Shown here one piece after another: positions 1-7,212 of a DNA stretch of 64,000 nt. Where the stretch lies: assembly GCA_900553855.1 (NCBI GenBank), contig USFG01000003.1:75351-139350 (forward strand), in the 5' to 3' direction. Under the pieces are notes generated by a model. The model was not told the origin of the DNA, searched no databases, and saw only the letters and a list, made by a program, of their open reading frames with translations. The position numbers and the translations under genes were made by a program. How positions within the stretch are numbered: position 1 is the first letter of the stretch; the number at the start of each line of letters is the position of its first letter. Source of the DNA: an uncultured Mycoplasmatota bacterium (GTDB lineage Bacteria > Bacillota_I > Bacilli_A > RF39 > UBA660).

Positions 1-192
1 TTCAATAACTGGTAAATCTTCATTTGTTAATGTTACATCACCTAAATCAATATCGTAGTAGAATCCACTTTCTACAACTGGTCCAACCCAAAACTTTGCA
101 TTTGGATATAAATGTTTAACTGCTTGGGCAAGTAAATGGGCACATGAATGATTCATTACACTTAAATTTTCATTTTCTTTAATATTTATCAT
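1..192 (-). CDS. thrS: Threonyl-tRNA synthetase, N-terminal part (cut by window edge)
   Basis: The first 64 codons of a threonyl-tRNA synthetase, which charges tRNA-Thr in the cytoplasm. The visible part is the N2 editing domain: an HxxxH pair (His15, His19 in [16 protein letters not shown]) followed by the conserved [11 protein letters not shown] segment. An in-frame TAA lies 16-18 bases upstream of the ATG, and AGGAAG sits just before it, so the start is firm. Most bacterial ThrS proteins carry a TGS domain of about 60 residues ahead of N2; here translation starts directly at N2. The gene continues beyond position 1. Family is clear from the motif and from the T-box upstream. Confidence 0.93.
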   Translation of the reverse strand, partial: MINIKENENLSVMNHSCAHLLAQAVKHLYPNAKFWVGPVVESGFYYDIDLGDVTLTNEDLPVIE

Positions 193-212
193 TTTTCTTC
201 CTTCTTTCTTAA

Positions 213-432
213 CAAAAAAAGGATAGTAACAGGCGTCTTTTAAAGACGGTACCATCCTTGATTTATCTTTTTATAATTCTTAACGGGAATAACTCGGATA
301 TTATTATATCTCTCAAAAGGTAGTAATTATTAATAACTCAATAAGTTTTCACCAACCACTTACTCTCTATGATTTGTTAACTAATAATCATGTCCTTTAT
401 CACTGATTTCTTAAATAATTTATCACTTTTTA
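213..432 (-). promoter_or_regulatory. T-box leader (tRNA-Thr-sensing riboswitch) of thrS
   Basis: The minus strand carries the T-box core AGGATGGTACCGTC (245-258) followed by a terminator hairpin and a T run (213-259). Upstream are stem-I elements: AGTGATAAAGGACATG, AGAGAG and GTGGTTGGTGAAAAC. The probable specifier codon is ACU (322-324), in ATTACTACCTTTTGAG, and ACU encodes threonine. Known mechanism: uncharged tRNA pairs with the specifier and with the T-box bulge and prevents termination, so thrS is expressed during threonine starvation. The 5' limit is approximate. Confidence 0.92.
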
Positions 433-435
433 TTT

Positions 436-441
436 ATTTTA
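436..441 (-). promoter_or_regulatory. Probable -10 of the thrS T-box transcript
   Basis: TAAAAT preceded by TG with one intervening base (extended -10), just upstream of the T-box. No good -35 at 17 bases; TTGAAA lies too close. It sits back to back with the plus-strand promoter at 463-491. Confidence 0.4.
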
Positions 442-462
442 GCAATATATCTTTCAAACTTA

Positions 463-491
463 TTGTAAAAAAATTTATAATTTGGTATTAT
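463..491 (+). promoter_or_regulatory. Promoter of the putative antitoxin RNA
   Basis: TTGTAA (463-468), a 17-base spacer and TATTAT (486-491) on the plus strand. Predicted start is near 498. Confidence 0.6.
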
Positions 492-558
492 GAATATGTA
501 AGCAAGACTTACATAAAATAAAAAAGGAACATCTAATTTGGAAGTTAAGATGGTTACC

Positions 559-577
559 TTAAGTAACGTACCAAAAC
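559..577 (+). repeat. Direct repeat copy A of the toxin-antitoxin locus
   Basis: Shares TTA, TAAC and ACCAAAAC with copy B at 716-735, in the same order. Copy A lies in the plus-strand RNA; copy B lies in the 5' UTR of the minus-strand mRNA. The RNAs are therefore complementary over the shared core. Confidence 0.55.
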
Positions 578-597
578 CCCTTGAGTTTTGGCTTTTT
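571..597 (+). terminator. Intrinsic terminator of the antitoxin-like RNA
   Basis: CCAAAAC, a 7-base loop, GTTTTGG, then CTTTTTT on the plus strand. Confidence 0.8.
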
Positions 598-599
598 TA

Positions 600-689
600 T
601 TAATTAGCTACTTTAAATAGTAAGATAATTAATAAAATTATTATTATGAATAAATTGATTATTATAAAATATAACATCTTTTTGCTCAT
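600..689 (-). CDS. Small hydrophobic peptide, putative type I toxin
   Basis: A 29-residue peptide: a short basic start (MSKKMLYF), then a run of about 18 almost purely Ile/Leu/Phe residues and a polar tail (FKVAN). This is the usual build of membrane-acting type I toxins (Fst, TxpA and similar), though I see no sequence match to a named family. GGTGGT precedes the ATG. The same segment (GTGGTA, 693-698) can pair with TACCAC in the 5' UTR (719-724), which would hide the ribosome site. A near-consensus promoter (757-785) drives it. A weak hairpin with TTCCTTTTTT on the minus strand (about 530-560) could end the mRNA. No alternative function is suggested by the neighbours. Confidence 0.6.
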   Translation of the reverse strand: MSKKMLYFIIINLFIIIILLIILLFKVAN

Positions 690-715
690 AACTACCACCA
701 GCTTTCTTTTGAAAT

Positions 716-735
716 TTAGTGGTAACCACCAAAAC
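716..735 (+). repeat. Direct repeat copy B of the toxin-antitoxin locus
   Basis: Partner of 559-577. Its ACCAAAAC core is transcribed as GUUUUGGU in the toxin mRNA leader. Confidence 0.55.
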
Positions 736-756
736 AATTAGTTGTTCCTGTTTAAT

Positions 757-785
757 ATATTATCAAACACATATTCGTGTGTCAA
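757..785 (-). promoter_or_regulatory. Strong promoter of the toxin-like mRNA
   Basis: Consensus TTGACA (780-785), a 17-base spacer and TAATAT (757-762). The predicted start leaves a 5' UTR of about 60 bases. Confidence 0.8.
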
Positions 786-812
786 TATTTTAAATACGAA
801 ATATCACATTAA

Positions 813-1415
813 TTATTTTTTTATTAATGTTTTTTCTTTGTTATAATTTTCTTTAACAGTTTCAAGTATTTCCTTTACTCTAGAAATAGAGTAAAAATCT
901 AATGTGTTTATATTTAATACTTCTTTTAGAGAGATATTTTCATTTAGTAATACATCGCCATATTTATCTATTTCATCTTTCATTTCAAAAAACTCATGAT
1001 ATTTTAAGACATCTTTACTTAATTTTAAATCACAAACTAAGTTATATATAAATCTTGCAATGTTTGCACCTGCAATAGCTAATACAAGACTATAAATTAT
1101 TTTATAAATATCAGAACGATAGATATAGTATTGTGGGTATGTGCTTAAATTATATGTCATACAAACAGATATAAACGTATTTGTTATTAATCTTGAAAAA
1201 TCATATTTAATTTTTAAAGGTAATCTATTAAATTCGATTGCTTCCCTAGCCATAGCTTGCATAATCATTTCATTTAATATTTTTTCTTCATTTTCTTTAG
1301 TATATGGTATTTCCACAGTATGGTTATCTAAAAAAACAATTAATATTGATTTTTCAGATTTAAAAAAACAACGGATCACCTCAGAATTTTTAAATCTATC
1401 TATTTCGTACTTCAT
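813..1415 (-). CDS. Hypothetical membrane protein, third gene of the amidoligase operon
   Basis: A 200-residue protein of no family I recognise. One membrane-spanning stretch is visible at about residues 101-130 (IIYSLVLAIAGANIARFIYN). The N-terminal third looks like a small beta-rich soluble domain (FKNSEVIRCFFKSEKSILIVFLD). The C-terminal part is charged and helical. The start at MKYEIDRF is chosen because GGGAGAAG sits six bases before it; an earlier ATG upstream has no such site. It lies 70 bases after the amidoligase gene with no terminator between them, so it probably belongs to the same transcript. Confidence 0.7.
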   Translation of the reverse strand: MKYEIDRFKNSEVIRCFFKSEKSILIVFLDNHTVEIPYTKENEEKILNEMIMQAMAREAIEFNRLPLKIKYDFSRLITNTFISVCMTYNLSTYPQYYIYRSDIYKIIYSLVLAIAGANIARFIYNLVCDLKLSKDVLKYHEFFEMKDEIDKYGDVLLNENISLKEVLNINTLDFYSISRVKEILETVKENYNKEKTLIKK

Positions 1416-1485
1416 ATAAATCTTCTCCCTAAACATTTGTAATATATCATGTATCATTTTAATAAACAATAAATATAATTATATT

Positions 1486-2499
1486 TTAATGATTTGGTGT
1501 TATTTTTTTACTTAATAACGAATGTCTTTTACTTAATGTATAATCAAAATTCTTAAAATATTGTTTTAAAAAATACATTTTATCTAAATTATTATCAAAA
1601 ATTAAATCTGCAAATTCTAAAGCATCTTCTATACATATCAAATGAGATAAACTTTCGGAACTAGTTTTTCGTTCTTGATATTGTTTAAATTTGTAATCTA
1701 AAAATTCTGGATTTATTTTATTTTCAGCTATCGCTAAAACCATTTTAGCAAATACATTAATATTATTTTGCCAAATCACTTCATTTTTAGTGCCATTGGG
1801 AAAACGAAATTCGATAGTATTAAATTTGTTACATATTCTTTCATCAAAAGCAACATGCTTAAAATTAATTCCAACATATTTTGATTGTTCTTCATCTAGT
1901 ATTTGTTGAAAATCTTTCATTTTTTTGGCATTTTGTAAAATATTAATACTATTACAAAGTTCTTTTCCTATAAATTTGGAATAAGTAATTAATAATTTTC
2001 GCTCATTAATACATTCACCATAACCGAAACGATAAAGAATGTGTTCATAACAAGTGTATAGTTTTAAAAACATAATCCATAAATTAGGATCATTATTAAG
2101 TAAACTAGCACCTATATGAACATGACTAGCGGCATTATTATGAACTCTTACATGATGTTTTTTTAAATATTCACAGATTGTTTTTAATTCTAACCAAAAC
2201 TTTTTATCATCATTCATTATGGGAGATGTTACTTCTCCACCAAAATATAAAGAATTATCAACTTTTGATTCCCAGTTATTTAAATTTTGATTTAGAAATT
2301 TTTCTGTTTTTCCATAGTAAAGGCCTTCATATTCTATTTCGACACCAAATGTTAATGCTTTATCTAATCCTAAATTATATCTATAATCTATAAATAAGTT
2401 TTGAATAACATTATAAAGAAACTCTAAATCTTCTTTTGTGAAATCACAAAAATTATTATTATAATTTTCACTTAACAATTCATTTTTCATATTACTCAC
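1486..2499 (-). CDS. Amidoligase family protein (glutamine-synthetase-like ligase fold)
   Basis: A 337-residue protein with amidoligase-family motifs: FGVEIEYEG (about residues 51-59), GGEVTSPIM (87-95), HNNAASHVHIGA (about 120-131) and NTIEFRFPNGT (about 228-238). These contain the acidic, His and Arg residues that make the ATP/metal site of this COOH-NH2 ligase fold. The family is predicted to join an amino group to a carboxylate, making isopeptide or amide bonds; the substrate here is unknown. The GTG start abuts the stop of the upstream membrane-protein gene. An ATG three codons later (MKNELL) is an equally possible start. Being flanked by two membrane proteins suggests work on an envelope or secreted substrate. 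Confidence 0.82.
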   Translation of the reverse strand: MSNMKNELLSENYNNNFCDFTKEDLEFLYNVIQNLFIDYRYNLGLDKALTFGVEIEYEGLYYGKTEKFLNQNLNNWESKVDNSLYFGGEVTSPIMNDDKKFWLELKTICEYLKKHHVRVHNNAASHVHIGASLLNNDPNLWIMFLKLYTCYEHILYRFGYGECINERKLLITYSKFIGKELCNSINILQNAKKMKDFQQILDEEQSKYVGINFKHVAFDERICNKFNTIEFRFPNGTKNEVIWQNNINVFAKMVLAIAENKINPEFLDYKFKQYQERKTSSESLSHLICIEDALEFADLIFDNNLDKMYFLKQYFKNFDYTLSKRHSLLSKKITPNH

Positions 2500-3297
2500 T
2501 TATTTAATCCTTAATTTAGGTTTATCATAATTGTTATTATTGATGTATTCTAAATTTTTACGATCATTTTCAATTATTTCTTTTAACATATTTATTTCTT
2601 TTTTACCATAAATAATAGGTTCTTTATCTAATTCACTTAATTTATTTCTAATACAATTTTTAAAAATAATTTTATTAAATTTTGATATACCTAAACCTTC
2701 TAAAAATACAAGTATAACATATAAAGTACTATAAGTATCTATTTCTCTAACTGTTTTTGTAGATAAAGCTTCATTATGAATTATAACTGTTACTGTAGCA
2801 TCATCTGAATTACTATTGTTTTTATAAATTGTTTTAATATTTTTTATTTCAAAAAGTGATTTTATTTCATCATAATCCATTTTTAATAATGATGGTAGAA
2901 TAGATTTATTTTGTTCATTTTGATTTAACACAAATGTTGTTTCTTTTGAAATATATTTTCCATCTACTAATTCCCATGGTGTTCTATAAATTAAATAATC
3001 ATTATCATAAATTATGTTGTTATCAAAATTAATTTCGGTATTATTGTTACTATCATATATATTTTCTGTTGTAATTTTTTTAGCAGGATCATAATCAAAT
3101 GGTTTATGATTTTTATAAAAACCAACATTTAACATAATTAATATTGATAAAATATAAGGATAAGCATAATCTAAAAGAATACCTGATTTTAATAATAATT
3201 TAATAATTAAACTTTTTATACTATATAATTGATGATATTTAATTATTTTTTTATTACGATTTATGTCTTTAATTATATCTTTTTCTAATATTTCCAT
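2500..3297 (-). CDS. Hypothetical membrane protein, first gene of the amidoligase operon
   Basis: A 265-residue protein that I cannot assign. After a basic N-terminus there is a hydrophobic stretch at about residues 38-62 (LLDYAYPYILSILIMLNVGF). A long polar Asn/Asp-rich region follows, with a weaker hydrophobic stretch near 190-205 (YSTLYVILVFLEGLGI). The ATG has AGGGG seven bases upstream and the promoter is at 3324-3352. Its stop is directly followed by the GTG of the amidoligase, which implies coupled translation and a shared process. Whether the central region lies outside the cell cannot be decided here. Confidence 0.72.
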   Translation of the reverse strand: MEILEKDIIKDINRNKKIIKYHQLYSIKSLIIKLLLKSGILLDYAYPYILSILIMLNVGFYKNHKPFDYDPAKKITTENIYDSNNNTEINFDNNIIYDNDYLIYRTPWELVDGKYISKETTFVLNQNEQNKSILPSLLKMDYDEIKSLFEIKNIKTIYKNNSNSDDATVTVIIHNEALSTKTVREIDTYSTLYVILVFLEGLGISKFNKIIFKNCIRNKLSELDKEPIIYGKKEINMLKEIIENDRKNLEYINNNNYDKPKLRIK

Positions 3298-3323
3298 AAA
3301 AATACCCCTCTGTACAAGTGGTT

Positions 3324-3352
3324 ATAATAGCACAAAAAATATAAATTTACAA
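3324..3352 (-). promoter_or_regulatory. Promoter of the amidoligase operon
   Basis: TTGTAA (3347-3352), a 17-base spacer and TATTAT (3324-3329) with an upstream TG (extended -10). Confidence 0.75.
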
Positions 3353-3375
3353 TTGCGACTTGTAAATATTTAAAT

Positions 3376-3405
3376 TAAAAAAACTTCTAGCATTTGCTAA
3401 AAGTT
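3376..3405 (-). terminator. serS terminator
   Basis: AACTTTTAGC/GCTAGAAGTT hairpin followed by TTTTTT on the minus strand, between serS and the amidoligase operon. Confidence 0.8.
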
Positions 3406-3414
3406 TTAGAACTA

Positions 3415-4701
3415 TTATTTCTTTGGAACTATTTTTTCTAATCCACCCATATATGGTTGTAATACTTTTGGAATATTAATACTTCCGTCTTCATTATAGT
3501 TATTTTCAACAACGGCAATTAATCCACGAGGTGTTGCTAAAACTGTGTTATTAAGTGTATGTAAATAATAATTTCCATTATCACCTTTAACACGAATTCC
3601 TAATCTTCTTGCTTGGGCATCTCCTAAATTAGAACAAGATCCAACTTCAAAATATTTCTTTTGTCTAGGACTCCATGCTTCAATATCACATGATTTAACT
3701 TTTAAATCGGCTAAATCTCCAGAACAACATTCAAGTTGTCTTACTGGAACGTCCATATTTCTAAATACTTCAACAGTATATTTCCACATTTTATTATATT
3801 CTTCCATTGATTTTTCTGGTTCGCATAATACGATCATTTCTTGTTTTTCAAATTGATGAACACGGTATAAGCCTCTTTCTTCTAACCCGTGAGATCCGCC
3901 TTCTTTTCTAAAGCATGGTGAATAACTTGTCATTCTGATTGGTAATTCTTCTTTTTTAACCATTTGGCCTTTAAATCTACCTATCATTGAATGTTCAGAT
4001 GTACCAATTAAATATAAATCTTCACCTTCAATTTTATACATCATTGCTTCCATTTCTGGAAAAGACATAACACCTGTTACTACATCAGCGTGAATCATAA
4101 ATGGTGGAATAGCATAGGTAAATCCCTTATTTATCATATAATCTCTAGCATAAGCAATCATAGCTTCGTGTAATCTTGCTATATCACCTAATAAGTAATA
4201 AAAACCTTCGCCACTAGTACGTCCTGCTGATTCTTTATCCATACCACCAACGGCATTAATAATATCAGCATGATAAGGTATTTCATAGTTTGGAACAACT
4301 GGTTCACCAAATCTTTCAACTTCAACATTTTCACTATCGTCTTTACCAATTGGAACAGATTCATCAATAATATTAGGAATAACCATCATTTTTTCTTTAA
4401 TTAAGTTATTCTTCTTTTCTTCTGATATTTCTAGAATTTTAATTTGAGCGTCCATATCAGATATTTTCTTTTTAACTTCCTCTGCTTCGTCCTTTTTACC
4501 TTCTTTAATTAATAAACCGATACTTTTAGATAAGTTATTTTTTTCACTTCTTAAATTATCACCTTTTAATTTAGCTTCTCTAACTTCTTTGTCAAGTTCA
4601 AAAACTTCATCAACTAAAACAAGTTTTTCATCTTGAAATTTCTTTTTAATATTTTCTTTTACTAAATCACGATTTTCTCTTATTAATTTAATATCTATCA
4701 T
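3415..4701 (-). CDS. serS: Seryl-tRNA synthetase
   Basis: A 428-residue class II synthetase that charges tRNA-Ser. The N-terminus (residues 1-110) is the long coiled-coil tRNA-binding arm, rich in Glu/Lys heptads. The catalytic core shows motif 2 (PCFRKEGGSHGLEERGLYRV with HQFEK after it) and motif 3 near the C-terminus (NTVLATPRGLIAVVENN). Length is normal. A strong AAGGAAGGAGAT precedes the ATG. Some core segments (GTSEHSMIGRFKGQMV) differ from the usual bacterial text, so it may be a divergent subtype. No T-box was seen in the short leader. It appears monocistronic between two terminators. Confidence 0.95.
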   Translation of the reverse strand: MIDIKLIRENRDLVKENIKKKFQDEKLVLVDEVFELDKEVREAKLKGDNLRSEKNNLSKSIGLLIKEGKKDEAEEVKKKISDMDAQIKILEISEEKKNNLIKEKMMVIPNIIDESVPIGKDDSENVEVERFGEPVVPNYEIPYHADIINAVGGMDKESAGRTSGEGFYYLLGDIARLHEAMIAYARDYMINKGFTYAIPPFMIHADVVTGVMSFPEMEAMMYKIEGEDLYLIGTSEHSMIGRFKGQMVKKEELPIRMTSYSPCFRKEGGSHGLEERGLYRVHQFEKQEMIVLCEPEKSMEEYNKMWKYTVEVFRNMDVPVRQLECCSGDLADLKVKSCDIEAWSPRQKKYFEVGSCSNLGDAQARRLGIRVKGDNGNYYLHTLNNTVLATPRGLIAVVENNYNEDGSINIPKVLQPYMGGLEKIVPKK

Positions 4702-4800
4702 GATTATATCTCCTTCCTTAACTAAAGTTTATAATAAGCTTTATAAACAAATTTTATCATAATTTTTTATTTTGTTCTATTTTTTTAAAGAAAATAATTT

Positions 4801-4828
4801 AAAAAGGTTAGAAAAAAACTCTAACCTT
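4801..4828 (-). terminator. lon terminator
   Basis: AAGGTTAGA/TCTAACCTT hairpin followed by TTT, just after the lon stop on the minus strand. Confidence 0.8.
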
Positions 4829-4835
4829 AATAATT

Positions 4836-7082
4836 TTATTTAAATAATTCGTTATATACTTCATCAAAAGTACTTATATATCTTAATTTAACTTTTTGTA
4901 ATACTTCTTCAGGAATATATTCTTCATCTATTTTATTTTGAATTGGTAAATAAATAATATTTAAATTGTTATTATAACAAGTTATTATTTTATCTCTTAA
5001 TCTAGATACTTTTAATACTCTTCCATATAAATCAATTGCACCTATAAAGCAGATATTTTTATCAATTCTTTTATTATTAACTAATGAAATGATTGAAGAT
5101 GCTACACCAAGACCACCAGAATAACCATCTAATGTATATTTATTAACATTGAAATTAATATGAAAGTAATCATCTTCGTTAATATATTTTTTATTTCTTA
5201 AATAACTTAATACCATTAATATAGAATTCTTTAGGTTATTACCAATATTTCCAGTTAATATCATATCTTTACTATATATTGAAGAAATTTTAACTGTGGC
5301 TCCATTATAAGGACTAACACCAATAATGTTGGATTGACCTATTACTAATTCTTCTTCTTTATTAGATTTAATTGGAAGTCCAAGAATAACATTAAAGTTA
5401 GGTTCTTTTTTAATTCCATTTATTAACATGTATCTAACTATTTTATCTAGTAATCTTTCTAATTCTCTAATTCCTGGTTCAATTGTATAGTTATTTATTA
5501 ATTCAACTATTTCTTCTTCTGTAATATTTATTTTTTTAATATTATATTTTTGACATATCTTTGGAAGTAAATATTTGATAGCAATATCTTTTTTATCAAA
5601 TGAAGTATAATTATCAATATATATTATTTCTAATCGATCTCTTAAAACAGGATTGATACTATTAACATCGTTGGCAGTTAAAATGAATAATACTTTAGAT
5701 AAATCAAATGATTCTTCTATATAATTATCAGTAAAATTTTTATTTAAATTACTATCTAAAATATCTAATAATGTACTTGATGGATCTCCTTTATAATCTT
5801 TAACTATTTTATCTACTTCATCAATTAAAATAACGGGATTATTCGTATTGCATTTGATTATAGCTTCCATTATTTTACCGGGAGATGCGCCTAAATATGT
5901 TCTTCTATGACCAATAAGTTCTGATGAGTCATTTAATCCACCAACACTTATTTTGTAAAACTTTCTTTTTAATGCTCCAGCAATTGAAGAAGCAATTGTA
6001 CTTTTACCTACTCCAGGTGATCCAACTAAACATATTATTGGATTTTCTAAATTAGGATTTTTTTCTTTAAAATAAGCATATTCTTTAATTCTATTTTTAA
6101 CTTCATCCATTTTAAAATGAGTTTTATCTAAATATTCACTTATTTTCTTTAGATTAGATTCTTCTTCACTTGATTTATTAAATGGTAAGTTAATTAAGGT
6201 ATCTAAATATGTTCTGATAACACTTATTTCAGGGTTATTAACTGGAGTATATTCGTATTTTTTTAATTCAGTTAACAATTTATTTCTAATTTCTTCGGAA
6301 ACGTCTAAATTATTTATTTTTGCTAGATAGTCACTAATTTCGTTATCTTTACTATTTTTAACGCCTAATTCTTCATTTAATTTATCGATTTTATTTTTTA
6401 TTAAAAATTCTTTTTGTTCTTTTTCTAGTGAATCTCTTATTTCATTGTCTATTTTATGATCTAATGAAAGGATTTCTAATTCGATGCTTATATCTTTAAT
6501 AAGCATTTTAGCTCTTTCAACTTCATTAAATTCGTTCATATAAGCTATTTTTTTATCGATTGGAAACTTTAAGAAGTTAACTATAATGTCAGTTAATTCG
6601 TCTAATGTTAATTCTTCTTTGATTTTGGATAGCACACTGTTGGAAACTTCATTACTTGAGGCAATATACTTTTTTAATAATGAAATAAGTTTCTTTTTTA
6701 GGGCTATACTTTCTACTGATTCTCCATTATCAATGTAAATCATTTTTACATTTCCAACTAGAATAGACTTATTATATCTATAATTAGAATAATTGTTTAT
6801 TTTAACTCTATTTAATCCTTTAAGGACTACTCTATAATTTTTATTTGGTAATATTATGCTTGATTTAATTAAACAAAGAACACCAACATTAGGTAAATCA
6901 GATACACCTAATGATTCTTCTTTAGTCTCTTTAGGAAGGATTACAACAACTTTTTTATCAAATTTGTTTAAACCAACTTCAATAATTTTTTGAGAAAGTT
7001 CATTATTTAATTCTAAACGTACTTCGGCAGTTGGTAAGATAGATAATTTTTTAAGTAACAATATCGGTAAGTTCTTATCCAC
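4836..7082 (-). CDS. lon: ATP-dependent Lon protease (divergent)
   Basis: A 748-residue cytoplasmic protease. Order: N-terminal LON substrate domain (about 5-200, LPILLLKKLSILPTAEVRL), a helical linker, AAA+ domain with Walker A GSPGVGKS (about 354) and Walker B ILIDEVDK, then the C-terminal peptidase. The catalytic pair can be placed at Ser655 and Lys698. The 43-residue spacing equals that of the E. coli pair (679/722). The residues around the Ser are unusual: DGYSGG rather than DGPSAG; the usual GGLKEK is SRLRDK. The GTG start has AGGAGG seven bases upstream, and the promoter is at 7109-7136. It probably performs general protein quality control; the diverged active-site surroundings leave substrate range open. 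Confidence 0.93.
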   Translation of the reverse strand: MDKNLPILLLKKLSILPTAEVRLELNNELSQKIIEVGLNKFDKKVVVILPKETKEESLGVSDLPNVGVLCLIKSSIILPNKNYRVVLKGLNRVKINNYSNYRYNKSILVGNVKMIYIDNGESVESIALKKKLISLLKKYIASSNEVSNSVLSKIKEELTLDELTDIIVNFLKFPIDKKIAYMNEFNEVERAKMLIKDISIELEILSLDHKIDNEIRDSLEKEQKEFLIKNKIDKLNEELGVKNSKDNEISDYLAKINNLDVSEEIRNKLLTELKKYEYTPVNNPEISVIRTYLDTLINLPFNKSSEEESNLKKISEYLDKTHFKMDEVKNRIKEYAYFKEKNPNLENPIICLVGSPGVGKSTIASSIAGALKRKFYKISVGGLNDSSELIGHRRTYLGASPGKIMEAIIKCNTNNPVILIDEVDKIVKDYKGDPSSTLLDILDSNLNKNFTDNYIEESFDLSKVLFILTANDVNSINPVLRDRLEIIYIDNYTSFDKKDIAIKYLLPKICQKYNIKKINITEEEIVELINNYTIEPGIRELERLLDKIVRYMLINGIKKEPNFNVILGLPIKSNKEEELVIGQSNIIGVSPYNGATVKISSIYSKDMILTGNIGNNLKNSILMVLSYLRNKKYINEDDYFHINFNVNKYTLDGYSGGLGVASSIISLVNNKRIDKNICFIGAIDLYGRVLKVSRLRDKIITCYNNNLNIIYLPIQNKIDEEYIPEEVLQKVKLRYISTFDEVYNELFK

Positions 7083-7108
7083 TTTTGCACCTCCTGAATA
7101 TGTAATTT

Positions 7109-7136
7109 ATTATAGCATAATATTTTTTTTCGTAAA
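7109..7136 (-). promoter_or_regulatory. lon promoter
   Basis: TTTACG (7131-7136), a 16-base spacer and TATAAT (7109-7114) with extended TGC. Confidence 0.65.
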
Positions 7137-7181
7137 TAGTTTTTAAGTAATTTTTTTAATTTAATATATTCCTATTGTACA

Positions 7182-7212
7182 AAAATAAAAATAGGAAATG
7201 AATCCTATTTTA
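7182..7212 (-). terminator. Terminator of the pyrimidine phosphorylase gene
   Basis: AAAATAGGA/TCCTATTTT hairpin followed by TATTTTTG; it includes the TAG stop codon of the gene. Confidence 0.75.

Larger units (their letters stand above)
498..600 (+). ncRNA. Putative antitoxin RNA of a type I toxin-antitoxin locus
   Basis: A transcript of about 100 nt is predicted between the promoter at 463-491 and the intrinsic terminator at 571-597. It has no plausible reading frame. Its 5' end forms a hairpin (494-512, ATGTAAG/CTTACAT). It runs towards the convergent small toxin-like gene (600-689, minus) and overlaps the 3' end of that mRNA. A stretch at 559-577 is a direct repeat of 716-735, which lies in the toxin mRNA 5' UTR. 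Because the two RNAs are read from opposite strands, this repeat would let them pair at a second place. The arrangement resembles RNA II of the par/fst locus of plasmid pAD1. The function is inferred. Confidence 0.6.

Noticed and set aside
646..741. Plus-strand 31-codon frame opposite the toxin-like gene
   Set aside because: It lacks a ribosome site and its own promoter, lies beyond the plus-strand terminator at 571-597, and is the shadow of the stronger minus-strand frame.
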